Part shown: positions 27,901 through 42,900 of the stretch, piece after piece | Numbering within the stretch: the stretch's first letter is position 1 | How the letters are laid out: the number at the start of each line of letters is the position of its first letter | Source of the DNA: Acanthochromis polyacanthus | Taxonomy: Eukaryota; Chordata; Actinopteri; Pomacentridae | Direction of reading: 5' to 3' | DNA length: 64,000 nt | NCBI RefSeq assembly: GCF_021347895.1 | Contig: NC_067127.1 | Span: 18,386,984-18,450,983, forward strand | The notes under the pieces: model-generated | Told to the model about the DNA's origin: nothing | The model's input: only the letters and a program-made list of their open reading frames with translations | Database searches by the model: none | Translations under genes and position numbers: made by a program

Positions 27901-30900
27901 ACCACCTCTCATTCTGCGCGCCCCCATCTTCAGCATAGTAACATTTGTAAATGTCATCGTCCTTAATTCAGCGGAGACAAAGCATGGCTTATCGGTTTAA
28001 GGGAAACACATTGGGACGTGAAATTATTTTTAAGACCAAATGCCAGGAAAGCTGTGAAAAGGCCAGTGGAACAGGATGGCTCGTTAGAGAGTCAGTTCAT
28101 TAGTCAGCGCCTCCAAGCACATACGCCGCACACACACCCACACGCCTATTCAAACACAAACTTTCTTTCTCACCCTCACATACTGTAGCCTGCACATATT
28201 CGTGATTAGGCACGCTGTTCTTAAGCTTGGCAGCTTAGCTGTAAGGTACTCTCCCTCTCTTTCACCCCACGTTGTTGCTCCCGCAGATCTGACTGCTCAG
28301 CTAGTTTTGAAACAGTGAAACTCATTCTTAACTTCTGTACAGGCACACCGCGTCTCACCTATTCACATTTGTAAGTTTGACGAATTCTCCACTCACAGGA
28401 TTTCTAGTAACTTTTGAGTAAGATGTAACTTGATTGCGTTCTGATTTATGGTGGGTTTTTTGGTATATCTTCTCTGCAAAAATGAATTAGAAATACAATA
28501 ACAGATGTGACAGCTGTGCAGCACGTGTTTACTAATATTCAAGTGCACATTCCAGGTAAGACACTACCCTACTAAACCAAATTCATACAGCATACTCCAC
28601 ATTCTCACACAGACAATGTTCAGTTGCTCAAGCACATGTCAAGTAACTCGCACGTAGAAATGCGGATTTCAGAAATTTAATTCCAAAATCTGACTCTTTA
28701 GCAGATATAGAACATGTAATGCAAGATACATTAATAGGATTATTAGCAAACATACAGCTTCAATATTTCAGAGTTTTTAGTGTTTACCTCTAGATTTCCT
28801 AGTATTTAACACGTTTTCTTCATTTTTAAGCCTCAGTATTTTCTAATAAACCCCTTCAAGAATATATACTCACACCCACACTTTGGACACTCTTTAAAAC
28901 AGCACCTTGCTTAGTTCCAGTAGCTGAGGTCAGACCTGTTTCGTGGCTCCACGCACTTGTTTTCCCCCCCTTAAACTTCTTCTTTCCCAGAAACAGAGGG
29001 CGAAACACTGGGGAGGAAGAAGGCAACAAGAGGGAAAAGGGGGTAAAATGTGGGTAACAGCATCACAGTAGTAATATCACACTGCTATCTTTTACTGTCA
29101 GGAAGTCAAAGACAGTAGTATGTTTTCTTAGCAGCTTGGTCAGAAATCTCCTAGTGTTTACACTCCACATGATTACACTTACAACATCTGGCTCTGCAAC
29201 GTAGTCTTGCGTTTTATGCACCCCCTTTTACGGCCAAAGTGGTGCATTCCACTGTGTAATACCCTATTCATCAGTCACCAATCTGACCCCCCAGCCTCTT
29301 TTTCCTCCCGTCTCCCCCTCCTCTCTCCTCCCCTTTCTCCTCTCCTCTCCACATCTCTTTATAAAGCTAATGAGACTGAAGTTGGGCCCCTCTTCACAGA
29401 GGGAGTGAGAGAGAGCAAAGGAGGGCATTCAGGGCCAGACATAGACTGCAAGAGTGTGTGCATCTGTATTTGTGCGTACCTGTGTGCACATTTGCCAGAC
29501 TGTCTTGAGTGTATGTGTCTCTGTATGTAATTGAATATGCACTTTGTGGGCACCTCCACGGATTTTGACACATCCACAGAGAGGCAAGGGTGTGACATGA
29601 AGTCAGCCTCATCCAGTGCCAGCAGCTGTGTGCCTCTCTGGATTCAGAAGTCAGTCTTATGACATGGCCCATTCACCAGCAGCCCAGCATGCTCCACTAT
29701 TTATCTGTGTACGCTGTGGAGCCGTGCTGTCTGTGCTGGGTTTGGGTTTTTGGCTGCTGCTGGCTATTTGCCTGCAACAGAGAGGGAGCGAGAGAGTATC
29801 TCCCTGCCAAGCTATGATGGGGTTGTTGTGGCAACAAGACACTGAGCACCAAAGGATGTTTGGTGAATGGGAAAGCATACTGAAGCCATACAATCAGTAA
29901 AAAAATACATATAAAATGTACTGACTTTGATGTGACTATTCAGCGTAAAACTCCAGTGTAATACTGAACATAACTGGAAACCAAATCCAACTCCTCAAAT
30001 CTCTCACAATGATGGTTATTAAATATGAGTATAAGTTGTACCATTGTGAGGAAAAAACATTGGCATTGCTGTTTCCCTTTTTTTTTTTTTGGCCAGCTGG
30101 TTTACGTTTACATATTTTTGTGTACTTGTTTGTGTTCATGTTCATGTAAAGTTGTTTTTTTTTAAAGAAAGCGCAGACTTGCTCTTTGTCTTTGTCTGTA
30201 CAGGTTGAAGCTACAGATGCAGACCAGGGAGAGAACGGACGAGTCCTGTACAGGATCCTCCCTGGTAAGTACTGCTGCTCTTCTATCCCACGTGGCTGAT
30301 GAGCAATGCACTCAATAGTCACAAAATGAAACATTAAATCTGATGGCAGCTTTGTAATCCAGCTCAAAGTTGCTGCAAATGAGAAAAAGACATAAACTGA
30401 ATAGGTGAAGCTTTATTAACAAAATTCTCAGGATGCACAAGCTTGATGAGTCTTGTCTAGAAGCAGTAGTAGTAGAAGCACTGTGTGTAGGAGACAGATC
30501 TTGCCAAAGAGTGAAGACACCAGTAATGACAGGTTCTTTAAACAAGTTAATAAGTGAAATTAACTCACCCACTTGGCAGATGCCTGTGGTGTAATTAACT
30601 TAACCCAGAGACTTGATTAAATGTTTTGCTAAAATGTGTATTTTTGCTGAAGTCTCACTTACCCTCAGTCTCCCTGCCTCTGTCTGTATGTGTCCTCGTG
30701 TTTGTGAATGCATGCATGCAGGGAACAGCAACAATCTGTTCAGCATAGACAACCAGACCGGGCTGGTGACAAGAGGCCTGAGGGCTCTGGACAGAGAAAC
30801 CAGGAGCTCACATATGTTGGATGTGGAGGCCTATAACAGTGACGAGGGCCGCATGAGGAGCTCTGTGAAAGTGAGAAAGAGGAGGAGGGGGATGAACAGA

Positions 30901-33900
30901 GCAAGTGAAATCGCTGTAACACATGCAACGTTCATCCCAGTGCTTTATGTGAAATGTGTTGCAGAGCTTATATAAAACTGATTTATTCTTTATTTGCTAT
31001 AAAACCTGCAATTAAAAGGAAAATGTCTTTGAAAAGTCTTCTTGACTCATTGTGACATATTTTGTCCATAAATGTGTACTACAGGGATCCAGGCCCTCAA
31101 GTGGAAAAAAGATTTAAACTATATAAACGTCTGGGATCTCATTCTTAAAGACCTCATAAAATGCCCGAGTCCTTTCCCAAGTTAATATGCAAATTTCTTT
31201 CCTGCAGGTGATCATATATGTTGATGATGCCAATGATGAGGTGCCAGTGTTCACCCAGCAACAGTACAACCGTCTGGGCCTGAGGGAGACCGCCGGCATT
31301 GGCACCTCTGTGATTGTAGTAAGAGCCACAGACGCCGACAGTGGTGAGTCCAGTCTCAGATCAATCAGCAGAAGGGAGGAGAGGGGGCTGAAGTTGGATT
31401 TGAGTTGTACTACGAAACAAGTTTAACATTATCAGGCTGTTCCGTTCTAAGGTGTATGTGTCACATACACGTAGACAGTGCAGGCTTACTTTGTATGAGC
31501 TGACTCAGCAAAACCTAGAACCCCAGTCAGAGATAACAGATATGATACTGTTTCTCAGCTTTCTTTGTTGACAGGGTTTTGTTCATGAGGCTCTGTGTGC
31601 GCTCCCATAAAAGAGGATGTTGTTGTGTGATCTTACTCTTCCTCCACCCAAAATAGACTAATAACGTCCCGCCCAGTTCTGCCATAGCAGTAAAAATATA
31701 AATGTGTTCATGTAAAAACAACTGTTACTGCAAATGATGCGTGAGAGACATGCTAAAAGATATATTTATTTTGCCTTTTTATTTTAGCACTCAGTGCCTG
31801 GAATTTATTTCTACCATGACAGCAGCACATGAAACCTCTTCAACTTTAAACTTCATATATTTAAACACGATACTGATGATTGATCATCACTGTAGGTTCT
31901 GGACAAATCAAAGTGAAATTCTTGTTTGATTTTGAATATTCAGTGTGACATACCAATACATCCATCAATTTTCTAATCTGCGTCCTCTTAGCTGTAGTAC
32001 CAACAGTGTAAGCAGACTTGGCAGCAAATCAGGTCCAATCATAAAAACATATTTATGCATGCAAGGTTCCGTTTCAATGCGATGCGTACAGTTTGCTCTA
32101 CTGTAACTGCTCGGCTTCGTTCAGTGGGACTACTTACTGACTTTCTAGCATACACCTCAAAAGACGTGAAGATACAACATACTGTCTAAGCAGATAATCT
32201 GTGCCACTCATACATGGTTAGTAAAAGAATTATTGAAAAGATGGAGCTTCTTACAGGTGATGTAAATCCCAAACTCAAACATAACCTCCTCTGGAGCATG
32301 TAAGCTGTGGAGTATTATTTACCTTAGTGATCTAGCAGGTTAAAAGAGAGCTTCATTTGCAAACATTGAAAATTCTGACGGTAAGCTCAATATACTGCAC
32401 TAATCTATTAGTTTTGTTCTATAGCACACTCTTCTGGTTTATTCTCAAACTATCAAACATAAAGACACATTTAGCTGCAGCTTTCAGACTGTGTTCTAAA
32501 GATCATCACAAATTACTGCTCTGCTTGCACTAATATGAGTTTGCAGACCATCAGTTCTGACACTAGTGGGTGCTTCTCCAAAGGATAGTATCAAACCACC
32601 TTTTTTTTGCCATGTTTTGTCACCCCGATATGCAGTGAAGATTGCCTACACTGCAGCAGGCATTTAAACCTCTACTTCTGCCACAGTACAAACTTCCTCA
32701 ATTCACTTCCCGTGATGTTAAGTGTTGCTTAGACACATTATGACTCATCTGGTGCTGTGACATGTATTTTCCAAAACATCAGAGCAGGCCTGAAACTGAA
32801 ATGAGCACAACAAAGCCAGCGGATGAATGTTGACAGTGGTGTTAAATAAATCACAGAGGTTGCTGGTTTACATGCTGTAATTATGGTTTCATTACAACAG
32901 TGTTACTTAGTTTTTAGGTCAATGATCCAATTAATTATTTAAAACTCTCAGAGAAGTTTAAAAACGCCATCATTTAATATAAGTTGTAATCATTTTCCTA
33001 CCAATCTCGCCCTGTCTTCCTGTTCAGGTGAAGGTGGGGCTGTTGCCTACGCCCTTGTATCTGGCTCAGACCGCAAGTTTGCGGTGGATATGAGCACCGG
33101 TCTGGTTACCACCATAGACCACCTGGACTATGAGACCAAGACAACCTATCTTATGAATGTTTCAGCCACTGACCAGGCTCCACCGTTCCACAAAGGCTTC
33201 TGCACCGTCTATGTCACATTAATGAATGAGCTGGATGAGGCCGTGAGCTTCAGCTCCCTCGGCTACGAGGCTTCACTTCCAGAGAACATCGCCACGGGGA
33301 CGGAGGTGGTTCAGGTGCAGGCCGAGTCTGCTGACAACTTGAACCAGCTGAGTTACCGCTTCGACCCTGACACTTCGCCTGCAGCTCTGGCCCTCTTCAG
33401 GATAGATAGCGTCACGGTGAGTGGGGCAGCAGTGGAGCAAAGTCAAGTAAAGCCTCCCTAAATATGTATTATATAAGTTTACCAGACTAATTTAAATGTT
33501 GAGCACTTTACCATATTATTCTAGATGACTAAAGGTCTGTGATCATAAAAGCACAATATGCATACCTCTTTTTTGTATACTTCAAAGACTTCACCCACCT
33601 TCTTTCAAATATGCCTCATCCATTAACCACAGTGTGATCCAGTAACACCTCTTCCTGTGTGATTTAAGCTAGCACTCTTGTCGCTGCATGACTCTAAGCT
33701 GATCAAAGAGTGCGTGTGCTTTGAAGTCATTTGATTCCTTTGATAGATGAAAAATGGGGACTTCTTTGTTGATTTGTATGATATGATGATATGATATTTG
33801 TTAGTTTTTCTGTGTGTTTTGTTTTTTTTTTCTCCTTTTTTTTCCTCTCCCTGAAACTGGGAAATTCCATCTTGTATGGAACCTTTATGGAGGTGAAGGG

Positions 33901-36900
33901 ATCTGCTGATGTGTGTGATGTTTCAGGGCCGCATCACGGTGACCGGCCTGCTGGATCGAGAAAAGGGGGATATGTACACCTTAACTGTTGTAGCTGATGA
34001 TGGAGGACCTAAAAAGGACTCCACTGTGGTATGTCGTTTGTGAATTTTGTTGTTTGTGTTCGCCCCAACCTTGTAATTAATGTGCATTTTTAAATTTATT
34101 GCTGGGAGTGTTACATCTATAAAAACTTTATGGCATTCCTCTTTTATTAATCGCATCTCTCTTTGGAACTGTAGAAGGTAAGACTTTTTATGGTGCTCAG
34201 AATACAAAGTATAACATGAACTGTATCCACCTGTGAAAGTATAAAAAGTGATGCTTAGGCTCATTTACCTGAATTTAATTATTCTTAAAGGTAAATATCA
34301 CTCTGTAATCTGCAGTAGACCTTACATGTGACTTCATCACTTCACAGGTGTCCATCACCATTCTGGATGAAAATGACAACAGTCCAGAGTTTGACATCAC
34401 ATCTGACACTTCAGTCGACATCCCAGAAAACACGGCCATGGGGAAAAAAGTGGCAGTGGTGCTCGGACGGGACAAAGATGCTGGGTTGAATGGATTGGTA
34501 AGGACAAAAAAAACCCCACAAAATATAGCTCAAACAGATGGCAAAATGTGTAGCACTTAAACCTGATCTTTACAACACCTTTACAGTTTTTAGAGTAATC
34601 ACGGCAATACAAATATGTAAGAACACTACCAAAATGAAAGGCGACACATTTGGTTTTGTGGTAATTTCGCACTGCTTCACAGCAGTACAAGAAATGTTTT
34701 TCAGAGCACAAAACAAAAAGGTGTTGCTTTTGAAAATAGTGCAACATTTCATAAATCAAGCAGGGGATTTCTGCAGGCATCCATGCAGAGAAAATGTCAT
34801 TTACAAGTTATGCTTCACTCATCTTAGTTTGTGTACCTTTTCGTGTGACATAAGCACTATAAATATCTACTTCAGCAGATTGCATGTTGTACATCAGTCA
34901 AATTTAGCTTACTTCAGTTTCACTTCAGCTGATTCAGATTTTGATATTTCAGCATAGCGTGCAACTTTTAATGCCAGCACAGGGCTTTAACTGATAATGT
35001 GTTTTCAGAAGCCAGTTATTAGTAATCAAGCAGACTGATTACTATCATGTAGAACTAATTTACATTTATACTAAAAATAAAAATCTTAGTATCAAAATTT
35101 ACAATAGCATAAAATTCCACACAAAACTTTGTTGAAATGCCTTTGTGTTTTCAGTGTTGTTAGGCTGTTACTCATGACATGTGACCAGTCAGACAGAACA
35201 GTGGGAGGGAAGTTGCTTGAGACCACAGAGTGGTAACTAATGTAAGCGTAGACTGTAAGGGGAGAGACAGGGAATACACCTCGCTCAAAAGTTACAAGTC
35301 TGCATTTTCCTCCTTCAGTGAAAGCTTGAAAGATACAGAGGAGTTTTGTTTTGAAAAACAGCTGTATCATTTACTCATACATGTAACAATGCCTCCATCA
35401 TGGGTATTTTCTTTTTTTTTTCCTTAAGCATAGCAGTCTGCAGTGAGTTTTGAACATGAGTTGAAATTTTGTGAGACTCATGAGCTAAGTCCAGGAGTTG
35501 TCAATTAATTAAAATGATGGGAAAATGGGCCACATGCACATTTAAAGAGGTTACTGCCCAAAAGATACAAAGGAGAACGCAAGAGTAGATCACGGTTATT
35601 CGTGTACTGACTCTGCAAGGATAATATTAAATGAGAAAAGTTGATCTACAGTAGAATAAATATTTGAAAGAAAATAAAGAATGCCTGAGGGCCGTACTGC
35701 ATTTTATTGTGAATTGTCAGACCACCTGCTTTCATGTTGTCTTTTCTATTGCATAAATAACCGCATTTTTACCCTTAATATCTGCAGAAAAGACCAGTTG
35801 ATGCATAAAAATTCACCAGAAAGCAAGAAATCAAGAGTTTGATGTTTCCTGGGAGGATGTACCACCCCTTCCACTTAATGTGTCTCACCTTTAATGTTCA
35901 AATGGAACCTAAACCTGTGGTGACTGCAGACAGAGGTGGTCACATCAGAGCCAGAGTAGTGCATTTTTAAATTAATTTATTCTATCTGGAATTGATTAAA
36001 TAAATAAAAGAAATACCACTACCAATAGGAAAAATACTGAATATCAGCTCCTTCAGGTTGGATCATCCTGTATCCAGTACTATATTATTCTCTTGTGTAT
36101 TACCTATTATACAAACTCCAGACTGCTACAGACTATGAGAGATTTTTTATTATTATTACAGCTTGCTCATGCTATTTTTCTCTCTCTACCAACCCAGCTG
36201 ACTCTTGCCTCTCAATTGTAATTACTTCATTTTCTTTCCTAATCAGAAAATGCTGTGATGTGATTCCTTTTTCCAAATATAGCGATCAAACTGTTCACAC
36301 AGACCCTCACTCTGTCATCGTCTGGCACCCTTTCTGTGTCTCATTCTCACGTGCTACTCTCTCCCAGGTCAATTTCACTTTGGTGGCGGGCAACATGGAG
36401 GACGTCTTCAAGATCAAGACCGTGAACAACACCTATGGGGAAGTTTATGTCAATGCTCCTCTGGACAGAGAGTCAGTGGACCGCTACCTGCTGAAGGTCA
36501 GGCATCTTTCACCATCTCTGTAGCTGTGTAGAGACTCTTTCACATTCACATTCTACAAACACAATAGCCCGACCTAAAGTACATTAATCACACTTGTTTC
36601 ATGTAAGACTGTTTTTCACACCACTGTCACGAGTGTCAAAGCTGAATGATGCAAAAAATGTGTCACCAGCTTTCATTTTGGCCTGATCTGATTTCATTCA
36701 AATGTTATTCACGTCGGTATTTTGCAGATAAAACAGTTTGACAATGCTGTGCGTCCAAATGCACAGCAAGACTTTCACTCATCAGTTTACATGTATTGTT
36801 ACAGGTCCGTGCCATCGATAACGGTTCACCTACCAGACACACAGACCACTCGCTCACTATCAACATCCTGGACGTCAACGATAACGCACCTGTTATTGAA

Positions 36901-39900
36901 AGCCAGAGGGGCTACAACGTCAGCATAAGTGAGGTAGGAATGCATCAGATGGTGCATGATCCTTTTATCAATGTATTATTTGTTCTTGAATTTACTTGTT
37001 GCTGAGGCTTGTATAGGTCTCGTTCTTAAAGTAGCTCAGCAACTTCCATACTATGAACTTTTTGATCACAAATTTGTTTTTACTTCACCATAGACGATCC
37101 ATAATGAGGTTTCATTTTAATGTGTTATGCAGAATGTTGGAGGAGGTACATCAGTCCTCCGTGTGGTGGCCACAGACCGAGACATCGGCCCCAACGCCAT
37201 GCTGTTTTACTACATCACTGACGGAAACCAGGACCTGACCTTTCGCATGGACCGAGTGACCGGAGAGATGGTGACACGTCCAGCCCCTCCTGACCGAGAG
37301 CGCCAGCAAGAGTACCGACTCACTGTCACTGTGGAAGATGACGGCACGCCACCTCTGTCGGTAAGATGCACAGAACAGCAAGAAGTTGGACACTCCAGCA
37401 CAAAATGTTGATTTCAACCTTGTTTCTTAGTCTAGTATCAAATCACTCACGGGATTTTTTTTCTAAATCAAATGAAATTCTTCATATTTTACTTTTAAAC
37501 ATTCTTCTTTGTGTCGTATCACTTCTACTGTGCAGGGGTGACTCATTTTGAAGATTTTGTGCCACACCTCATTAAGAGCCTTTTAGTCAATCGTAGTCCT
37601 ACAATCATACTTAAGAAATGTGCTCATTCTGGGAATTTTTGCATCTCTTTACTCCTTCTTTGTTTACATGCCTTAAGTGATGATAGATGAAACAGGAAAA
37701 CAGGCATACACTATACAATAGATGTGAAAAAATTCTCTGTACAATATCACCTAAATGTCAAAAGATTCAACATTTTAAAGTAATTGCCTTACTTTACCAG
37801 GAGCATATTTGCTTTTTTAAAAATGAACAGTATAACTTTACTATTTTGAATATACAGTCCCCACAGTTGGAACCCAGTTGGAACAACAGTGCACCTTTTA
37901 TTACTGACATTCAAATCTTTTGTTTTTTAATACTTCGTATGTCCACCAATATTTGTACTCAATCCTACTCAGCATAGAGGATACCGTAACCCTGGAGAAA
38001 TGTTCTGCCATTTCTCAGAGACGTTTTTTTGTTGCTCTCTGCCGGAGGGCTTGGTACTTTTCTCTGTGAAATACCTTAAAAGTGTTCTGTTGGATTCGAG
38101 TCAGGTGACATACTTGTCATAAAGTTTTTAAGCTCAGTTTTCACTTTTCGAGAGAAACTCTTCTGTGATTTTGGCAGCGTGTTTTGGATGGTTATCATCC
38201 TGGAATACTCTGCTTCTGACAAGCTTCTGCAGACTGTGAGTCATCTTGTCAGACAGTATTTTGGTTTATCCACAGGCTGTCCTGGTGCATCTAGAAATGT
38301 TCTCTTTCCAACACCTTTTGCTCTCATGCAGCCCCATATTATCACACTCCCACCTCTGTGCTTCACTGTCAGGACTTTGCATTAACTGTGGTCGTTCTGA
38401 CCAGGTTCACACCAAACATGCAGCACCCCACTTAGGATGGATAAATTCATCTTGGTCTCATCTGCTAAATAGGCTCTTTTCAGTATTCATCAGGCTTCTT
38501 AACATATTCTGTAGCAAAGTTTTATCTTGCAGCTTTTGTCAAAGAATAAGCTGCTTTTTTCATCTTGGAGACAGTCCATAGAGGTTGACATAACACAATG
38601 TTCTCCCCACTGTCTGAGCTGTCAAAGAAGCTTGGATTTCTATCGATAACCACTGTACCAAAACTGGAGCACCTCCCCACCTAAATTATGAAAGTATGGC
38701 ACTGTCCATGGAGTCAGTTAGAACAGACAACCACTGTGGCACTGATTAGTAGAACTATCATTTGTTCTACACTTCTGATTATTGCTGTGTTTCCACTGCT
38801 CTGTACTCAGTCGACAAACTTCCTGTATCCTTTTCCATCTCTGAGAAGTCCCACAGTCTGATATTTCAGTTCCTCTGTTATGCTTGCTTTAGAAGTTCTG
38901 ATGTTCATTGATCATTTTGTAACCATGTCCATAAAATTAGGCTGATTTCTAACTTGTGTGTCAATGAACTCAGGTGTATTTACTTTAATTGCACTGAGTT
39001 TGTTCTCTGAGGCCTGTGTTTTCATTGCTGTGTTTCTAAAGTATTCATTTTTGACTGCTAATGAGAGGGAGTAACCTAGTTGACAACTCAGAATAACGCA
39101 ATTAATGAGAGGTGATGCATTTTTGAATCTTTTGACATTTAAATGGAATTACTAAGGGGTGTACGCATTGCTGTTGTGTGCAGTATTTCTCATAACTGAC
39201 ACTGTAAATTAAAAACGGTGGTTGGTTTATCTTCTCTCTGAGCTAATTGGCTGTGACGGCACAGGAAGCACCTTATTTGTCAACAGGAAAGCCACAAGTT
39301 GTGTCTAAAACGAGGAAGATAAAAGTTGGAAGTTTTTCTGCTTAGAAATGTCTGACATCAAAGAACTTTTTAGACCTGTTTGTATGTCTAGACAGAAATA
39401 GTTATGTATTGTACAGTACAGTATGAGCCACATGTACATCTGTTGTCATGTGACAGTGAGTTGCACTATAAAGACATGAGCAGTACAGTCCTGTAATAAT
39501 GTAGTTCTTGTTAGTGCATGATATAAATACTTAATGGAAGACTGTAGGGAAAGCACTGGAGAGGACAATGACCATCAGCAGACATTTCCCCCTCCCTTCC
39601 AGCTCTCTGTCTCTTCTCATAAAACAAGATACTCAGCTTGTTTTATCATTTTCACACCTCAATGCCAGCTTCCCTCTGGTGTGCACCATCTTAGAGGCAC
39701 AAAAGTGGAACAACCTTGTTTTATCTGTGATGGCTCCCCAGACAAAAACTGCAGTATGTCCTTGTATAGTAATAGTTTTGGAGACCTGCCTCTTGAAAGG
39801 AACTATGGTTTCAGAGACTAGACACAAGGCTCTAAGGTTTAATTTTATTACACAAGCTACAAACATGACAATTTAAATGCAATATACAGGACAAATGTGC

Positions 39901-42900
39901 TTTCACTGCATCTATGTCTAATAGAAACTTCTTACAATTTGGAAATGAAAATTTGCATTCAGGTTAACATGCACACACAATTCAACCAGACCACAAAGTT
40001 ATTCTAATCTTATATTTGAAAGCACACCCACACAAACAGGTACACAGGCATACATAAAAAGACAAATATCACAAATATCCAAACGTGAAAACATCTCTTC
40101 GGATCAAAGAAAAACATACATACATAATACCCTGACCTATATACCTGCTACACATCGTTTTGGAGATCATTTTCACTGAGCACCTGCTTTACACATTTTA
40201 CCTCAGTATGAAAAAAAACCCACCAGTGGTTTCACACAATCACGCTTCGAGTAAGTAACATCGACACTGCAGTCGTTTGCATTTACTTCTTCACCTTTGG
40301 TTAATATTGTAAAGCCATTCCCATAACCATAGTATTTACTTATCAGTCCCATTGCACACGCAAACTAATATACACATTACCACAGTAAACTATAACTAAA
40401 AATACAATAAAATTATTCACAAATCAGCATTGTGATTGCAGTGATTAAACTATTGAAAGTTCTTTGTTGTGGTTGTTTGGTATCTTTTTCTTAAAAACTC
40501 TGTTAGGCTGCATTCAAGATAAAAACAATAAACCATTTACTCTTAATCTGTACACAAGCATGACAATCAATAACTCCAAAAATTATTTAGACTTTAGTTT
40601 TTTTTTTGCTGTTTTGTTTTTGTTTTTTGTTTTTTTTGCAATTTTCAGCACTTTGTGAATAAATTTAAGGCCACTGTGAAGTGCTGTATTTGTGAGAACA
40701 CATAAAGGAAGGACAGCATTTAAAACAGAGCTGACAGTAAGTGAGGTATCAAAGAGGGAAGAAAGAACAGCCAGCACTAAGTAGAAATGGCACAGAGGAA
40801 CAAAGAAATTACTGTAAACTTGTGCAAGAATGTTGGTATTTCTCTCATAACTGAGACCAAGTCAGTATGGACTATTTAAGAGTAATGAACATTAACTCTC
40901 TTTTATCCCTGTGGTTAATTTTAAATATATTAACATAACTTGTTGTCTCTTAGTTCTGGGGATGTGCGGAAGTGGACAGTATATTACGTTCACATGGTTA
41001 CCAAATAATCTTTGTTCATTTTATGGGAGCTTCCTTCTTTGACAGTTCCCACAATCAACAAATACATACATACATACATACACACTTTCTATCACACAGT
41101 TGTGTGGTCAGTCTGCTTACGTCCACATACTAGGCCAGTGACAGTAAGTTCCAGGAAGACTGCATTGAAAGCTCTTTGGGTTTTGAATAAGAAAGTGCAC
41201 AAGTTCTTGAAAGAACTAAATCAAACAAATAAGGAAATGCTGGTTTAAACTGCACCAAAAGATGTGATAGGAGCCTCAGTCTAGCACTCTGAACATGCCA
41301 TCCCTGCACAGGACAGGACTCCCATCCTCAACATTCTGGGCACATCATAAGCAGCAGGCCTCACCAGGCCAGTGTACCTGACGGTCTGCAAGCCCTTTTC
41401 AGCGTTTGGATGGAATATCAAATACAAACCCGGCCAACGCCATAACGCAAGCAGTCACAAGCAAAAGGAGGCTTTTGGCCTCCAGCTGTTGTTTCAGGTG
41501 CAAATGTTTTTGGAATCAAAAATGCAGTCCTTTTCCCTCCTGCGGTCCAGACAGAGTACAGACGACACCGCTGGAAGAGGTTATTGTGAGACAGTTCATA
41601 AGGACAACATTGCTCTGGAGACAGAGAGAAGAGGAAGAGAGGCGCAGGACTGTTTCCAAATCAGCAGTAAGAATGACGTTTCGCTCCTCTTTAAACCTGC
41701 AGGAAGTCTGGAGACTCAGGGATGGTGTCTGAAACACAAAAACGTGCACGCCAGTGAGAACAAGCACAAATTAACATTTCATGTCTTTGTGCGGACGTGG
41801 AAAATTACATATGAAAGCATTTGCGTGTTTAAAATGACACTCACTTCCGGAAATCTAACAGATCTTGTCAAAAGTCGCATAACAGCATTTCTATTTCCAA
41901 ACCTCCTACTCTACAGAACAGTACAGGAACACGCAGATACATAGATTTCACAGAAAAAGAAGTGATTCACTGGAAACCCGTTAAAAAGCAGAACAAAGAA
42001 GCCTAGAGTCTGCGTTACAACATGTTGTAGATAACAAGGAAGTGCTGCTAGTTGAATTCCACTTAGATGAGGGTCAACAGGCCAAAAAATATGAAGACGA
42101 AAGCTGAAGTGTGGCTTTCATCCACGTAACACAAAACCTTAGACAAGAAGCCAGGCTGCACACTTCTATAACATCTGTCAAAGGAAATGAGCTCTGGCAG
42201 GGAAAATCCACCTTGACAAATGTAAAGATATTGTTTTTTTGTTGAATTTTTGATGGTTTTATCGATATTTTGACTTTTCTGTCGGAGCGGATACATTGCT
42301 GTAATTTGAGAGGACATCAAGCAGTGAAGGTTTATTATTGTAAGAGGAGGTTTTCCTACTATGAACATAACACGAAATGAGAATTCTATTTGGGCAGACA
42401 GGCCAAAACTGCAACAATTCGATTAGGGCTGAGTTGGTGAAATGACCTAGTTTTACATTATGTTTATTGTCATTTCTGGATCACCTTCATTATTTTTTTT
42501 TCTGCTACTTGTATACATTTGAACAGTAAAATGGTTTGATAGATGTAACTTTTAAAAGCTGCCCTTTGCCTGTCCTTTTCCCTGCGCCTTCTAAGGAAAC
42601 GGGGCAATCCACCTCAGTATGCCTGGAATGTCTGCACAGGTGCCCCAGGAATCGGTAGAAAAACACACGGGACTGAACCCCTTAACCGTAACTAATGTTT
42701 CAGTATTATTTCAAGTTGAGTCAGAGAGAGCGGCTGAAGGGGCCATTAGTGGTAAATGAGAGTGCTGATGGGTGGAGAATGACTTGCGAGGGAGACAAGA
42801 GAAGAATTCAGAAGACGACAGCATAAGGAGGTGGTTTCAGCTGTGTGGGTGGAAGAAATTAAACCCTCTGCACAATATTTTTTCTGAGTCACATCAGACT

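Noticed and set aside
29207..29900. Several frames of 78-107 codons on both strands
   Set aside because: No domain, no splice context, compositional bias from CT-rich DNA, and mutually contradictory strands.
34397..34957. Frames of 127 and 139 codons around a cdh23 exon
   Set aside because: They lie mostly in intron, overlap the real exon in other frames or miss it, and carry no family feature.
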